Of a stretch of 64,000 bases of DNA, positions 1-10,119 are shown piece by piece; position 1 is the first letter of the stretch; every line of letters starts with the position of its first letter. The DNA lies in NCBI GenBank assembly GCA_964036195.1, contig OZ038452.1, positions 27,415,785 through 27,479,784 on the forward strand, written 5' to 3'. A program made the position numbers and the translations under genes. The notes beneath the pieces were generated by a model, which worked only from the letters and a program-made list of their open reading frames with translations, made no database searches and was not told the origin of the DNA. Source of the stretch: Sphaerolaimus hirsutus (Eukaryota > Nematoda > Chromadorea > Monhysterida > Sphaerolaimidae).

Positions 1-96
1 TTGTATATCCAAATCACGCTCGCAAGGCTCCAAACAAGGGCAACCTGATTACAGTACCTAACCCTATAAAAAGATCCTGTAGAAATGATATAACTA
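1..96. other. No feature seen
   Basis: Short AT-rich stretch without a convincing exon or repeat boundary. Confidence 0.3.
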
Positions 97-423
97 AGTG
101 GGATAATTCTTAATAGGTATTTACATTTACTCAAAAAGTATGTATACTCGAATACTGAGTAAATACATTTTTTAGCGGTCCTCGCATGGAGGCTGGTGTT
201 TTGCACCCCTGGAGTGACCATTGACAACAATCACATGAAAAAATGGGGGTTTTGATGTATCGTGAAGCATCAGGAATACTCCCGGACGCTTCACAAAGGA
301 GGACTGAGGCTTCCCGAGGCTTCAGGAAATTGAATCTAATAAGTTTTCTGTACTCACTGTACTGTAATAAATACTTTACGTTTACGTATACTTTTAAAAA
401 GTTTGGTAATTTTAACAACTCTG
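97..423. repeat. Diverged relative of the 27.4 kb and 43.9 kb hAT-type elements
   Basis: The right end reads TTTTAACAACTCTG, the same terminus as the elements at 27,414-27,934 and 43,870-44,370, and both flanks carry the same TTTACGTTTAC/TACTC-rich subterminal sequence. The left end has decayed and no target-site duplication could be recognised. The left boundary is approximate. Confidence 0.5.
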
Positions 424-469
424 CTACATGGGTGCAAAATCTTTTAGAGCTAATTTTACAGGACTTTTC

Positions 470-873
470 TCAGTCTTGAATAGTTTTGTCATTTTTACAG
501 GAGATTTTACAGGATATGGAAGGGTCACCTGGATGTTCATAGATTACCACGCTCAAATTTGGAAAATCCATTTCAATGCCAGAGCAGTTCAATTTTGTGC
601 ATCCTTGATGGCATATAAATAAAAAAGTAGGTAATATTGTATACCTCCAAAATAAAACAATTTTAAAAACATATTCTCACCAGAAAAATCAATTTGGAGT
701 AAAAGAAAACTTGAAAATGATGAATTATCGGGCCAAAAAATTTCATTTTCGTCACAGTAGCCCTCAGTTTCATCATGCGCTTCGAGACAACAAAAGTGAC
801 CAATTTTTGTGCATGAGCCATATATTTCATGCACATAACAAAAAGCAGCAATTATGAATATGTAAATTTTCAT
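470..873 (-). CDS. Secreted cysteine-rich small protein (two exons)
   Basis: Exons 873-681 and 603-470, joined in phase 1 (donor CTG|GTGAG, acceptor ATCAAG|GA), predict 108 aa. The first 18-20 residues form a hydrophobic signal peptide (MKIYIFIIAAFCYV...). The mature part has about ten cysteines in two groups, including CTKIGHFCC in exon 1 and CTKLNC plus CKISC in exon 2. It has two potential N-glycosylation sites (NSS in exon 1, NCS in exon 2). A TATA-like TTATAAAA lies about 25-30 bp upstream of the start. I do not recognise the family. The acceptor ends in AAG, which is unusual but recurs in this window. A disulfide-stabilised secreted peptide is an inference from the signal peptide and cysteines only. 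Confidence 0.6.
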
Positions 874-1050
874 TTTCGCTTCTGTTATTTTCTCAATTTT
901 ATAACATAGCCTAGCAATGCAACAGTGTATTTTACCCAACCGCTAAAAATGATATTTATAAACACGCTGTGTTCCATAAGACTTGAGATGGTATATTTTT
1001 CAAAAACAGAATAAATAATAAAATAATAAGCCATAAAATTTCACAAAAAA

Positions 1051-1661
1051 TTAAGATATGTCGTCAGGGTATTCTTTAAATAATTCTGGGCAATAAGCCA
1101 ACGCAATGCGCTCAACATCCCTCAAGGTATATGGGTTCAAAACATAAGTGCCAGTTAATGAGTTCACCTGAAAATAGGAAAAACATGTTTTTATTTGTAC
1201 ATTTTCTAAAATACTTTCAGTTGAAAAACCGTAGGTACAGCTTTGGCTTTTTGAAAGCCAAATAATTCATAAATTATTGTCCCAGTGTTGCTGTCCCGTA
1301 TTTCAGTTATCGGATTGCTGCTGGCGGCAAATTGATCCACAATTTGACTGTAAACACAAAATCTAAACATATAAAAAAATAAAAAAATAAAAAAATCAAC
1401 CTTAAAGTATCCAAAGCAATTTTTGATCTTTGTAGTTCACGAAAATTGGGTGTTCGCCTAAAATATTTTTGATTTTTAATGACTTTTTAGTAAAAATTTT
1501 ATTAAAAATTACCATATGAATGGAGCCACTATTTGATAAGGATTCTGGAACACGGGTTTAGGAATTACAATGTCATTCCCATATAAAAGATATTGATTAA
1601 GAAGATTTTCTGTTTCACCAACATTTGGTGACATTCTAATCATTTTTTTTCCAGTTGCCAT
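1051..1661 (-). CDS. Hypothetical 151-aa protein (four exons)
   Basis: Exons 1661-1513, 1457-1401, 1347-1215 and 1167-1051 close in phase (2, 2, 0) with introns of 47-55 bp and acceptors such as TATTTTCAG. The start is the first ATG after a TATAAAAG box at about 1706-1713 (minus strand), roughly 50 bp downstream, the same spacing as in other genes of this block. The product begins MATGKKMIRMSPNVGE and has no signal peptide, membrane helix or cysteine cluster. I do not recognise it. It opens a block of similarly small, intron-rich genes running to about 10.1 kb that look lineage-specific or virus-derived; that origin is speculation. Confidence 0.6.
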
Positions 1662-1899
1662 TAGAACAAAAATATTGAGAATTGTTTCGTAAATTCTACG
1701 GGGTGTTCTTTTATACAAATTCTCGGGTAAGTAAACACCATCTCACAACTTTCTATTACACTTTTGATGTAATCAGTCTTTGTTTTTTATTTGTAGGTGT
1801 TCTGTAAACACGCATATTTCTAACTAAAAAGTTTAATAGAAGTCTGGAAGTCAAGTTGCCATCTATTTTCCATAAAATATTTAACGGAAACCTCAAAAT

Positions 1900-2720
1900 G
1901 CCTCAACTGTGAAGTGGAACACACGGCATGCGCTTCCTATAAAAAGTGGATTGGGGATTGAATAAAACAAAATAATTTAGTTATGAAAACTCCCACAGAA
2001 ACTCAAATATAGATCTTCTACACCCGAGATTTATTGACTTAAAATTGCACCCTGAATAAAGCGACAAACTTGTTTGGTAAAACAAAAGGTACCGGGTTTG
2101 AAGTGGTACTTCATGGCACAGAGTTGGCCCCAAGAAGTAGTGTCTAAACAGCACCCTCAATAAACTGACAATTTCTTATGCAAATCTTTCATGTAAAAAT
2201 AAAAAAATGTCAACTGTCAAATGGTACCCCATGACACATGTTTACAAGCTCGACTTATTGACTTAAAAAGCCAGACTCAATTGACCACAACTTTTATATC
2301 AAAATATCACGGAAACGGAGTCTGTGTCAACTGGTACTCCATGACACACGATTACATCCAAGATTTATCACCTCAAAAAACGACAGCTGGAATAAAATAC
2401 AGAAAAGTAAACAGAAGTGTTCTCGTCAACAGAAAAATTTAATAGGAAAAATGTCAAGTGAAGCTAAATAGCACATTCTACCACCAAGATTTATTACCTC
2501 AGAAAAGGACACCTCCAATAAACAGAAAGTTTTTCATGTGAAATGAAACTTAAAATGAGAGATCTCTCACCTGGTACTCCATGGCACACGCCTTGGAGTC
2601 CAGACATATTAACTCAAAAGAGAAACCCTCAATAATTTTTCTTATCAAAACCGTACCGGATCGGTACCGGTAACTGGTACTCCATAACACAAGCTCGCAC
2701 CCCGTATCTATGAGAAAAAA
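1900..2720. repeat. Degenerate tandem repeat, unit about 110-120 bp
   Basis: The phrase AACTGGTACTCCATGACACA recurs with changes near 2098, 2218, 2330, 2569 and 2672, and a weaker copy near 1913. Each is followed by a 'TTATTNACTTAAAA...CCTCAATAA' stretch. Short open frames inside are by-products of the repeat. Confidence 0.7.
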
Positions 2721-2861
2721 TTTAATTATTGAGGCGACCATAATTCTCCTGTTACTGAATGACACAAAAATGTGGCTTGGAAAACAATACACAGCTAATG
2801 GGGTAATATATAAGGGGAACATATTTCACTCATTTTTCAATCACTTTGAAAGTGAAAGAAA

Positions 2862-3845
2862 ATGGCAATCCCAACGCGAGCACTTCGGCAAGGGGCAATC
2901 ACTAAACCCGCTCTACTCAATACTCCTCAAGAAATGGAAAATCAAGACTCTCAAGAAAAATGTAATTTTATTTTTTTCAATTTTATCATTTTTAAATATT
3001 TTTCAATAAAGTTATTTTTCAGCGCTAAAACAATTGAAACATCATTTTGATAAAATAAAGAGGAGATCGTTCAGAAATTACCAGAGAAATAAATATTTTC
3101 AAAAAAAAAATTCCAAAAGTGCAAGAAAAGCAGAGGAAAAAGCTGAAAAAGCATTAAAGGCTTACAACATAGCTACCGTTTCACTTGAATTAATTGACAA
3201 AAGTGAAAATGGCCTGGAATTATCTCCTGAAGAGCGAGTATTTTTGGGAATGGAATGTGTTGAGGATGCAATCAATGCTCAGGAAATAATTAATGCAGAA
3301 CAAGTTAGAAATGGTCACCAATCTCAGAATATGGAAGAGACGGAGGTTTGATATAATTTTAGCCCAAGTAATGTCTTATATCACTTCGCAGTTCGGTTTT
3401 TCACACAAATTTTAGGAACAATCTGCCAACAATCAACATGATGACCATAATCAACTTGAGCCATCAGTGGTAAAAAGTTCTATATAAATTTTACCATATT
3501 TCAATGAAATACCATGAAATATCGTAAATATAAATAATTACATTTTAGAATCCGAGCTGGTATCCTGCAATTGGGTTGCTACCGCCTCCACCGACAACTC
3601 CAGTTTTCACTCAGAATGCATTCCCACTTGAAATACCCAATAGAATTGACGGGGGTGGTAAGGTATGGAGCGGAAAATGGAGAAATGGAGCCCAATCCAC
3701 CGATGATGAATCTCCAACCGAAGGCATCTCTTTAGAAAGACGGCCTAATTTAACAAAGGAAGATGAAACTGCAAGGGAAAATGTGTTGAAAAAGCTAAAA
3801 AAAGGTAAATCGGTTATCCCACTGCCATTTTTTGGTAGAAATTAG
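2862..3845 (+). CDS. Hypothetical lysine-rich 257-aa protein (four exons)
   Basis: Exons 2862-2961, 3023-3345, 3416-3469 and 3549-3845 join in phases 1, 0, 0; introns are 61-79 bp with TTTTTCAG/TTTTAG acceptors. The N-terminal 70 residues are strongly basic (KIKRRSFRNYQRNKYFQKKN). A charged, probably helical stretch with AEEKAEKALKAY follows, then an acidic/glutamine segment and a proline-rich part containing NPSWYP and LLPPPPTTP. No signal peptide or membrane helix. The NPxxWYP motif is shared with the membrane protein at 4269-4897 next door, suggesting a related ancestry or a common binding partner (inference). Function unknown. Confidence 0.65.
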
Positions 3846-3865
3846 GTTTGACCTTTGCCTATGGT

Positions 3866-4109
3866 GCTCCCATTGGCGGTTGCCCTCATGGAGTGGACTC
3901 CTTTTTTTACTGAGTGTAAGCTCAAGCACCAATGAGACCTAGACTCATGAAATTTTCGTGGGGGGAATGGCGCTTGACGCACACTCAAAAATGGCGTTAA
4001 GCACCATTCCCACTACAGAAAATTTCCTGAGTCTAGGTCTCATTGCTGCTTGAGCTTACACTCAGTAAAAAAAGGAGTCCACTCCATGAGGGCAGCCGCT
4101 AATGGGAGC
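3866..4109. repeat. Foldback element (about 100-bp inverted arms)
   Basis: The left arm begins GCTCCCATTGGCGGTTGCCC and the right arm ends with its near-complement. Both arms include CTCAAGCANCAATGAGACCTAG on opposite strands, with a short unpaired centre near 3965-4010. It lies between two genes and carries no coding sequence. Confidence 0.8.
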
Positions 4110-4211
4110 AGCATTAATTCCACTGAGCAGGGGGTCCCCACCTAATCTGACCTCTAAAGTGTATTATCAAGGCTCAATCACACTACTGTGATATTGTTGG
4201 TGCTTAGTCAA

Positions 4212-4219
4212 CTATAAAT
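4212..4219 (+). promoter_or_regulatory. TATA box of the 4269 gene
   Basis: TATAAATA 50 bp ahead of the ATG at 4269. Transcription would be expected to begin near 4240-4245, which excludes the ATG at 4232 and supports 4269 as the first start codon in the transcript. Confidence 0.45.
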
Positions 4220-4268
4220 ATAAAATTTTCAATGTACAAACGCAGGAAACCCTCATCGAAATATACCG

Positions 4269-4897
4269 ATGCCTCCAAGAAGAAAAAACTCAAATATAGA
4301 CCCCGCAGAAAGCCGAAAATCCACCAATTCTGAAGATGAAGAATTAATCAACTGGAACACACTCAGCAACGAAATTTACACTGTAAATGCTTATTTATGT
4401 TCTCCCTATTGCATATAATTGAATTTTTACCAATCACTCAGGCCCAATATCAGAATCAGGCAATGGACACCGAATATATACCACAAAAAGATCTTTTGAT
4501 TCAAGAGAGCAATGAGAACACAGCCCTTTCGCCATGGGTGGAAAATGAACATGAGAACCCACAGTTGCTCCACACAACCACAGAGAATTGTGAGAACCCC
4601 CCAAATGCACAATTTTTGAATGGAGAAAACAACACAAATCGAATGGATATTGACATCATCAGAGAAAATCAACCGAAGGATAAAAATCCTGGTGAAAATA
4701 ACCCCACCCCCTGGTATCCGATATACAGAGCTAATGAAATTGATTTTGCCCCAGAAATAAGAGCGGTTGTTCCGGTGATCACACCTGGTATAAACCCCCC
4801 AGGTTATACACTTTTGCTTATCGGGCATATTATTCTCATTGCTATTCTTATAGGTATACTAAGCGGAGTTATAATCCATTTTTTTGTATTAACATAA
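4269..4897 (+). CDS. Tail-anchored membrane protein, 189 aa (two exons)
   Basis: Exons 4269-4382 and 4442-4897 join in phase 0 across a 59-bp intron ending CACTCAG. The N-terminal part is hydrophilic and acidic with many N, E and P residues and no signal peptide. The last 30 residues contain one hydrophobic segment (LLLIGHIILIAILIGILSGV) followed by only a few residues, so the protein should be inserted by its C-terminus with the bulk in the cytoplasm. It contains PTPWYP, resembling NPSWYP of the upstream neighbour. No family recognised. Confidence 0.6.
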
Positions 4898-4917
4898 ATA
4901 TATGAACATTTTCAGAA

Positions 4918-6411
4918 ATGCTTGAGATTTGGGAAAGAAACATCAAAATCGCTCGGCGAGTTCACATATCAACGCAATACCCGGCATTACAGGTAGAACC
5001 AAATTTTGCACCGCCAAGAAGTGAACCATTTTACCAGACAAGACCCCCACCAGGTTATCCGCATTGCGCCACACATCAACACTAAATGCTAACTGGTTAT
5101 ATTCCTAATTCAAAGATTCCATTTGAAGTTCTTTTGTCAAGTTGTGCTTTGAATCGGGATCCCCATTTGACATTTAGTGGCGATGTCAACTAGCTTCTAG
5201 ATGTCCTTTGAATCCCTGAAATCTCAGATAATACACGACCCATTTCTCTTACAGTATATGATGATCAGACAAACCACGGAAGAACTTATGCTGACTACCA
5301 CAATCCTGAAATGACTGAAAATTTTTATCGCCCAGAGACATTTAATCCACTTATGGCACACGATCACTACAATGAATTGGGTGGGGTTGGAGTGAACAGC
5401 ACACATTGTTGTCAGGTGACAATGTCAGACCATATAAAATGTAAAGTAAAGTGATAAGTGTCATGTTTGGTCCTTTCACACGCTTCACCCACGCACAGAT
5501 TTGCATGGGAGCGCCAAAGTACCTTCACATAGATTTTCATGATCTGGTGACCAGAGGATTCCTGACACGCCATCAAGCTTTTCTCACTTTCACACGGTTC
5601 ACCCACACACATTTGTATGGGAGCGCCAAAGTACCCTCAGAGAGATTTTTGTGATCTGGTGACCAGAAGATTCCTGACCCCTCACCAAAGCAAATATGTC
5701 CGTGGGTGAAGCGTGTGAAAGCGAGAAAAGCTTGATGGCGTGTCAGGAATCCTCTGGTCACCTGGTCGAAAATCTGTGTGAAGGTACTTTGGCGATCCCA
5801 TGCAAATGTATGCGCGGGTGAAGCGTCTGAAAGCGCCAAACATGACATTTCCAACTTTACTTTACATTCTACCGGGTCTGGGACTGCCACAAGATGTGTT
5901 ACAACATTTTCTTGGCTGAGAAGGGTCAGATGCCCCCAATGCATATTGTGAGCCACACTGAAACAGATGGAGGGGCCTTGACAAACAGGATACGAATTGC
6001 TTGTGATAAACAAGCCATTGAAGAAAAAACAGAAGAGCTAGAAAATAAATCTGTGATGACAGGTCACATTTTACTACCATTTTAAAACGATTAATAGAAA
6101 AGCCTAAACTGTATTTTTACAGATTGAATTCCAGACGGTCGCTTCATACATTTACACACTACAATTCCAAACAGTGTGAATTGTTTGTCGTCTGAAGAGC
6201 ACTGTCGCAGTGCAGTGCAAAAACAAAAACTGCAAGTGACATACCCAGGATCAGATGGAAAAGTATTTTACATACGGTATTTTCTATAGAAAATGTACCT
6301 TTCTACTTTTTCTATGTCTAGCTAATAAACCTGGACTTTTCCCAAAAGTATGTAAATATAAACACCTCAGATGCAATGGGCAGTGCCTGGCTCAACGAGG
6401 TCACGTTTTAA
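4918..6411 (+). CDS. Hypothetical protein, five exons, one intron formed by a foldback element
   Basis: The model uses exons 4918-5053, 5255-5415, 5894-6062, 6135-6262 and 6322-6411 (phases 1, 0, 1, 0) and predicts 227 aa. The N-terminal third is proline/tyrosine-rich (PFYQTRPPP in exon 1, NFYRPETFNP in exon 2). The C-terminal half is mixed and looks like a folded beta-rich domain with three cysteines. No signal peptide. Intron 1 contains a partial 'CTAGTTGACAT' repeat. Intron 3 (5416-5893) is almost exactly an inverted repeat. The last exon is uncertain: the same DNA is open in a second frame to 6551. Function unknown. Confidence 0.45.
5416..5893. mobile_element. Introner-like foldback element filling an intron
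   Basis: The intron starts GTGACAATGTCAGACC. The complement of its end reads GTGGCAGTCCCAGACC, starting only 3 nt from the splice acceptor. The arms then match for well over 100 bp (shared stretches include GAATTGAC-free runs such as TGTAAAGTAAAG, GACACGCCATCAAGC and GGTGACCAGAGGATTCC). The termini belong to the same family as the many 'GGCAGTCCCAGACCCTGTAAAATG' repeats elsewhere in the window. No clear target-site duplication was seen here. Confidence 0.7.
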
Positions 6412-6551
6412 CTTTACGATGCCTATCATGCGGAGAAATGGAGAATGCTCGGGTACCCCCAGAAAATTTACGTAACACAAAATTAATCTTGGGAAAACTG
6501 GATATTGATGCAATCAGTGAAGAAGAGGGGGTAAATCGTCAGTGGTACTAG
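6322..6551 (+). CDS. Possible alternative or overlapping zinc-ribbon-like exon
   Basis: A 76-codon open frame after the acceptor at 6320-6321 encodes C-x6-C-x3-C followed by CLSC, a plausible zinc-binding arrangement, and ends at 6551. It is in a different frame from the closing exon of the 4918-6411 model. It can be joined to a small upstream exon starting at the ATG at 6255 through a donor at about 6286, or to a donor at 6263. Either it is a separate short gene or the region is read in two frames by alternative splicing. Confidence 0.35.
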
Positions 6552-6799
6552 AATAAAGTCCAAAAGGCACTTTCCAGGTGGGATTTATTAAAATAATTAC
6601 GAAATCTCCAAAAAAACAATCCAAATACTGCTAAAAAGACCCCAGAAAATTTCACCTCAATACTTTGTATTTACTTTCCACTTTCACTCTTATCAATACC
6701 TATAAACATAAAAGGTGTGAATACCATCTGAAAAGTGTGAATGCTACACGCTCTGTTTCATAACTTTAGCTAAAACTGAACCTGAAAAACCTGGAAAAA

Positions 6800-7326
6800 A
6801 TGACAGGAAGTATGTCGTGTTTTTCTTTTTAATCGCTTTCACAAAAATATACAATTTTTATATCATTTTAGACAATATCCTCTCAAACTCCACAAACACG
6901 ACATACAAAGGACCGCTAGGTTTCTCTACAATTTTGTTCCGAATTATGTTTATGGGTGAAGGTACAGTGACTACAAAATTAAGTAAGCCCCAACCCGAAG
7001 TTGAATTTGATTCGGTAAGTCATGTTCCCCAGGTTCTTAGAATCTACTGTATTTTTATATTCCCAACTTTTCAGAATAACAATGAGCATGGAATTATACT
7101 AATCAATATTTACCCTTCAAAACCGGCCATTGTAACTGGAAACTCAGAACATAGGGTCCTACATATGGACTCGATGCATGGATTTGCTCTCAAAATTGGA
7201 AAAATTGATAATTTAGAGGTTGCATATCGCATTACTAATTTCTCAAATGAAAAAATTTCGATTTCTATTCTGCACCATATTGTTGAAAACGAGAATATAC
7301 AAATTATTGTGAAATTAACTGGGTAA
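6800..7326 (+). CDS. Beta-rich paralogue family member 1 (134 aa)
   Basis: Exons 6800-6809, 6872-7014 and 7075-7326 join in phases 1 and 0. The product has no signal peptide and alternates short hydrophobic and polar stretches, as in a beta sandwich or barrel. It resembles the three minus-strand genes at 7725-8554, 8693-9302 and 9447-10119: all have a phase-0 intron just before a strand with pattern G-x-hydrophobic-x-hydrophobic. All also have a second conserved block, here GFALKIGKIDNLEVAYRITN. The 10-bp first exon is the weakest part of the model. Function unknown. Confidence 0.5.
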
Positions 7327-7469
7327 TCTTTTTATTTTAACCTATTTTATTTTGATGCACCAAATAAATAATAAATAAATCAGTTCAAAAAATTACAGAA
7401 AATCCCTATGAAATAACCATAAATTCTTGAATAAGCCACACATAAAAATTGGACAATAGCGCCACGTCA

Positions 7470-7700
7470 CTTTTCATTGGGGGTTGTAAGTCAAAAAAAG
7501 TCCAATGCAGAACAAAATTTTGTCGCCCAGGGCATCAGGGTTTTGCACCACTGCGCCACTTATGCACAAGAAAACTGTGTCACGCAAGTAATGATAGAAT
7601 GGCGTTGCTACTCTGACATCATTGAGCAGCCTCATGGTTTTGCACCATTGCGAGGGGTATTGCACGACAGAGTTTTGTTGTGCTGGAGAAAACACTAGTG
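7470..7700. repeat. Inverted-repeat (foldback) element
   Basis: Imperfect arms with GGGTTTTGCACCACTGCGCC on one side and its diverged complement around 7640-7690 on the other, plus matching AACAAAATTTTGTCG/CGACAGAGTTTTGTTG ends. Open frames here are on both strands of the palindrome and are not taken as genes. Confidence 0.6.
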
Positions 7701-7724
7701 ATGCCCTAAAAAATCACTGAATAA

Positions 7725-8554
7725 TCACTTATTAGATGAACTACTAGATCCGGGCCCTAAAAATGTCGTGCTAGTGTCACCTGTTAGTGGCGAATAAGCC
7801 ACATTTGTTTCTATCAGATTTTTCAATGTGAATGAGTGAGTTATCATTCCACTTGGATTTTTTTCAGTCATGCTCTTAATTTTAACCCGAATATTTTCAT
7901 TAATACCGATGCAAAATATTATTTTTGACCCTCCAATATCTGCTATGCAGTAGCAACAAGGCACTTGAGCCTTGAGTTCTCCATAAACCATTAAATCGCA
8001 TGGATGAACACGATCTGGACACAATTCCAGACTCTGCAAAATCCAAAGTCCAATCCCAAGTTGAAAAATAAAATCTAAAGTAGAAGGGACACTTAAGCAT
8101 ATATAAAATCTTCACATAAGTTAAACATCGATGCTCGACACTTTACATCACCTAGATTTTACATACATACTTGACATTGGACTTTGGCTTTTGCAGAGTC
8201 TGGAATTGGTACCTGGTAAATCCCCCATGTTGTCATAAATTCCCAACATGATCATTCCATTCTTACCCTGGAAAATTAAAATAATACAGTACTTTCCTTC
8301 AAATAGTCTAACGTCTTCTAATATAATAGGTCATTTTTGTTTCAAAAATACAATTATAAATAACTTACGGTAATCAGAATTGCATGAAATCTTTGATTTG
8401 GATTAGCATCGGGAAATGGGGGCAAAGATTTCAGAGTGATAGTGACTGGAAAGCCATGAACAATTCCCTGGTGTGTCCATTCACCATTTGCGGTAAATGG
8501 ATAGTGTGCCAAACGTTTAAAGCCAGGGGCATATTTCCGACACAAACTCGACAT
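7725..8554 (-). CDS. Beta-rich paralogue family member 2 (about 176 aa)
   Basis: Exons 8554-8369, 8267-8213 and about 8014-7725 give 176 aa. The intron after exon 1 is phase 0 and occupies the position shared by the family. The last acceptor is uncertain: a CAG at about 8038 would add family-like residues (LELCP) but breaks the frame, while a CAG at 8015 keeps it. A 31-bp inverted repeat (8023-8053 against 8177-8207) flanks exactly this intron and may mark a small rearrangement. The C-terminal end is serine-rich (GPGSSSSS). Alignable blocks with member 3 are W-x3-G-x-x-HG, PPF and CP[DN]. No enzyme motif found. Confidence 0.5.
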
Positions 8555-8692
8555 TTTTAGGCCTTTTCCTCGGGTAGTGAGTAAAATATGAGTATAATTG
8601 GTTGTAAGCTAAGTTAATATGAAGAATACACAAAGGCCCTCTGATAAAATAAGCAAAATCTAGACAGAAAAAAAGTGACCGTAACCCTAGAA

Positions 8693-9302
8693 TTACACAT
8701 TCGCCACCACAGAGTCAATCAGAGTCGCAAGGATAGAAACAACTTCAGTGGAAACTGGGGGAATGTCATACACTGTCAAAACATTCTCCCCTTTTTTCGC
8801 AAAATCCAAATTTATCATCAACCGATTTGTAAAATCACTGTAAACTGAGGTTTGCCCCCTCAATGTAAGTATTGCGCCTTCTCGCATTGACTGTATCATC
8901 ATGATTATATTTGTGTTTTGAATAGACCCCAATCCAAAGGCGAAAGGGGTTTCATGTGTCAAATGACACAGAAAATCCAAATTCGGACATTTGACCAGCG
9001 TCACTGTATCGGGCCTTAGACTGATGTAAACACTGCATCTCCCCGCAGAGTCCTAAATATTAAATCCGAAAATCGAAAAACATAAACAGCAGAAGTTAAC
9101 AAAAAGTGAAAACTACACCTACCATAGAAATAGTCCCAACTAATCTTTCTTCACCAAGGGGGGCTACTCCTTCGCCAAAGGGGGGTATAGCTTGAAGGTA
9201 AATGTGAAGATATTCACCATGTATTTTTCCAAAAAAATTCCACCCCCCCGTCTCAATATTAAATAGGCCTGTTTTCAAATACTTGCAAGTTGTTTCTGCC
9301 AT
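8693..9302 (-). CDS. Beta-rich paralogue family member 3 (179 aa)
   Basis: Exons 9302-9123 and 9052-8693 join in phase 0 across a 70-bp intron. The start is the only in-frame ATG upstream of the splice. Conserved family features are GWNFFGKIHG, IPPFGEG followed by PLGE, the intron, then GRCSVYISLRP, and a later block GSIQNTNIIMMIQSM. No signal peptide or membrane segment; predicted to be all-beta by its alternation of residues. The layout (P-x-G loop, a V/I-rich strand, an LRP turn) is reminiscent of the trimeric dUTPase fold but lacks its catalytic motifs, so that link is only a hypothesis. Confidence 0.6.
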
Positions 9303-9446
9303 TTTTATGTAAACAGTACTTCGACTAGCAACTAAATTACTGCGAAAAATCACACTAAGCAGAACAGAACACTCAAAAAGTAAATAGGTCTTATCACACC
9401 TTTGTACCGTGGGAACAGAATAACTAAATTGACCGTAATCCGAGCA

Positions 9447-10119
9447 TTAAAAGGTAAAGCGGCGTTCGGGTCTGGTCCGCGCCAAAGTTACCTCTAGTCG
9501 CTCAGCATATGATGCAACCATACGCAATTTGATTGGGATAATAATCGAATTGTCACGTAAAAAAGCACCTGCCCCGAAATGTAACATCCGACCGTTCGGA
9601 TTCATATTCGAAAGTCCCAAAAGCACATGTCTATTCAGAATTTTCCCCACGTTGAATGATGTCGGTTCTCCAGAACACAAATTCCCAAAGTGAACACAAT
9701 CCGATACAGTAGTTGTAAACCTGAAAACCGGTGAAACAGGTCTAATTTCCAACATCAAGCATTGACCATCACCCTGAAAATGTTGAAAACTAAAATCTCA
9801 ACCTGACACTTATCGAACTTGTCAAAAACAAAAATCTCACCGGTCTCAATTTGACTTGGGCAAATGCGCCTAGAGGAACCATCTCTCCAGGCAAAAGCGT
9901 TACATTCAATGTAATCATATTGTCAAACCAGTTTCCACGATATTGCCATTCAAAAAAAGTAGCTCCGTTCAAAATTCCATTTACTGGTCTTACTTCGCCT
10001 AGAAAAATTTACATGTTTTCTACAATTCAACATCAAAACTAATGAGTATATCCAAATAAAAATTTTAATGAAAATCTACCGTGTATCTGATTCTGCAAAA
10101 AACGTATAAGTCCAGCCAT
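9447..10119 (-). CDS. Beta-rich paralogue family member 4 (174 aa)
   Basis: Exons 10119-10080, 9998-9841 and 9773-9447 join in phases 1 and 0 with acceptors TTTTTCTAG and ACATTTTCAG. The start ATG at 10119 is the first in the exon. Family blocks are FFEWQYRGNW, LLPGEMVPLG, the shared phase-0 intron, then GDGQCLMLEIRP and HVLLGLSNMNPNGR. The pattern 'PG...V...KLRP-G' and 'VLLGLSN' can be laid over strands of dUTPase-like proteins such as the one at 61,049, without any active-site residue. Tandem duplication with members 2 and 3 in the same orientation is the simplest origin. Confidence 0.6.

Noticed and set aside
4232-4333. 33-aa very basic open frame (MYKRRKPSSKYTDASKKKK...) resembling a small DNA-binding core protein
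   Set aside because: Its ATG lies only 13 bp after the TATAAATA box, so it should be upstream of the transcription start, and it overlaps the better-supported start at 4269 in another frame.
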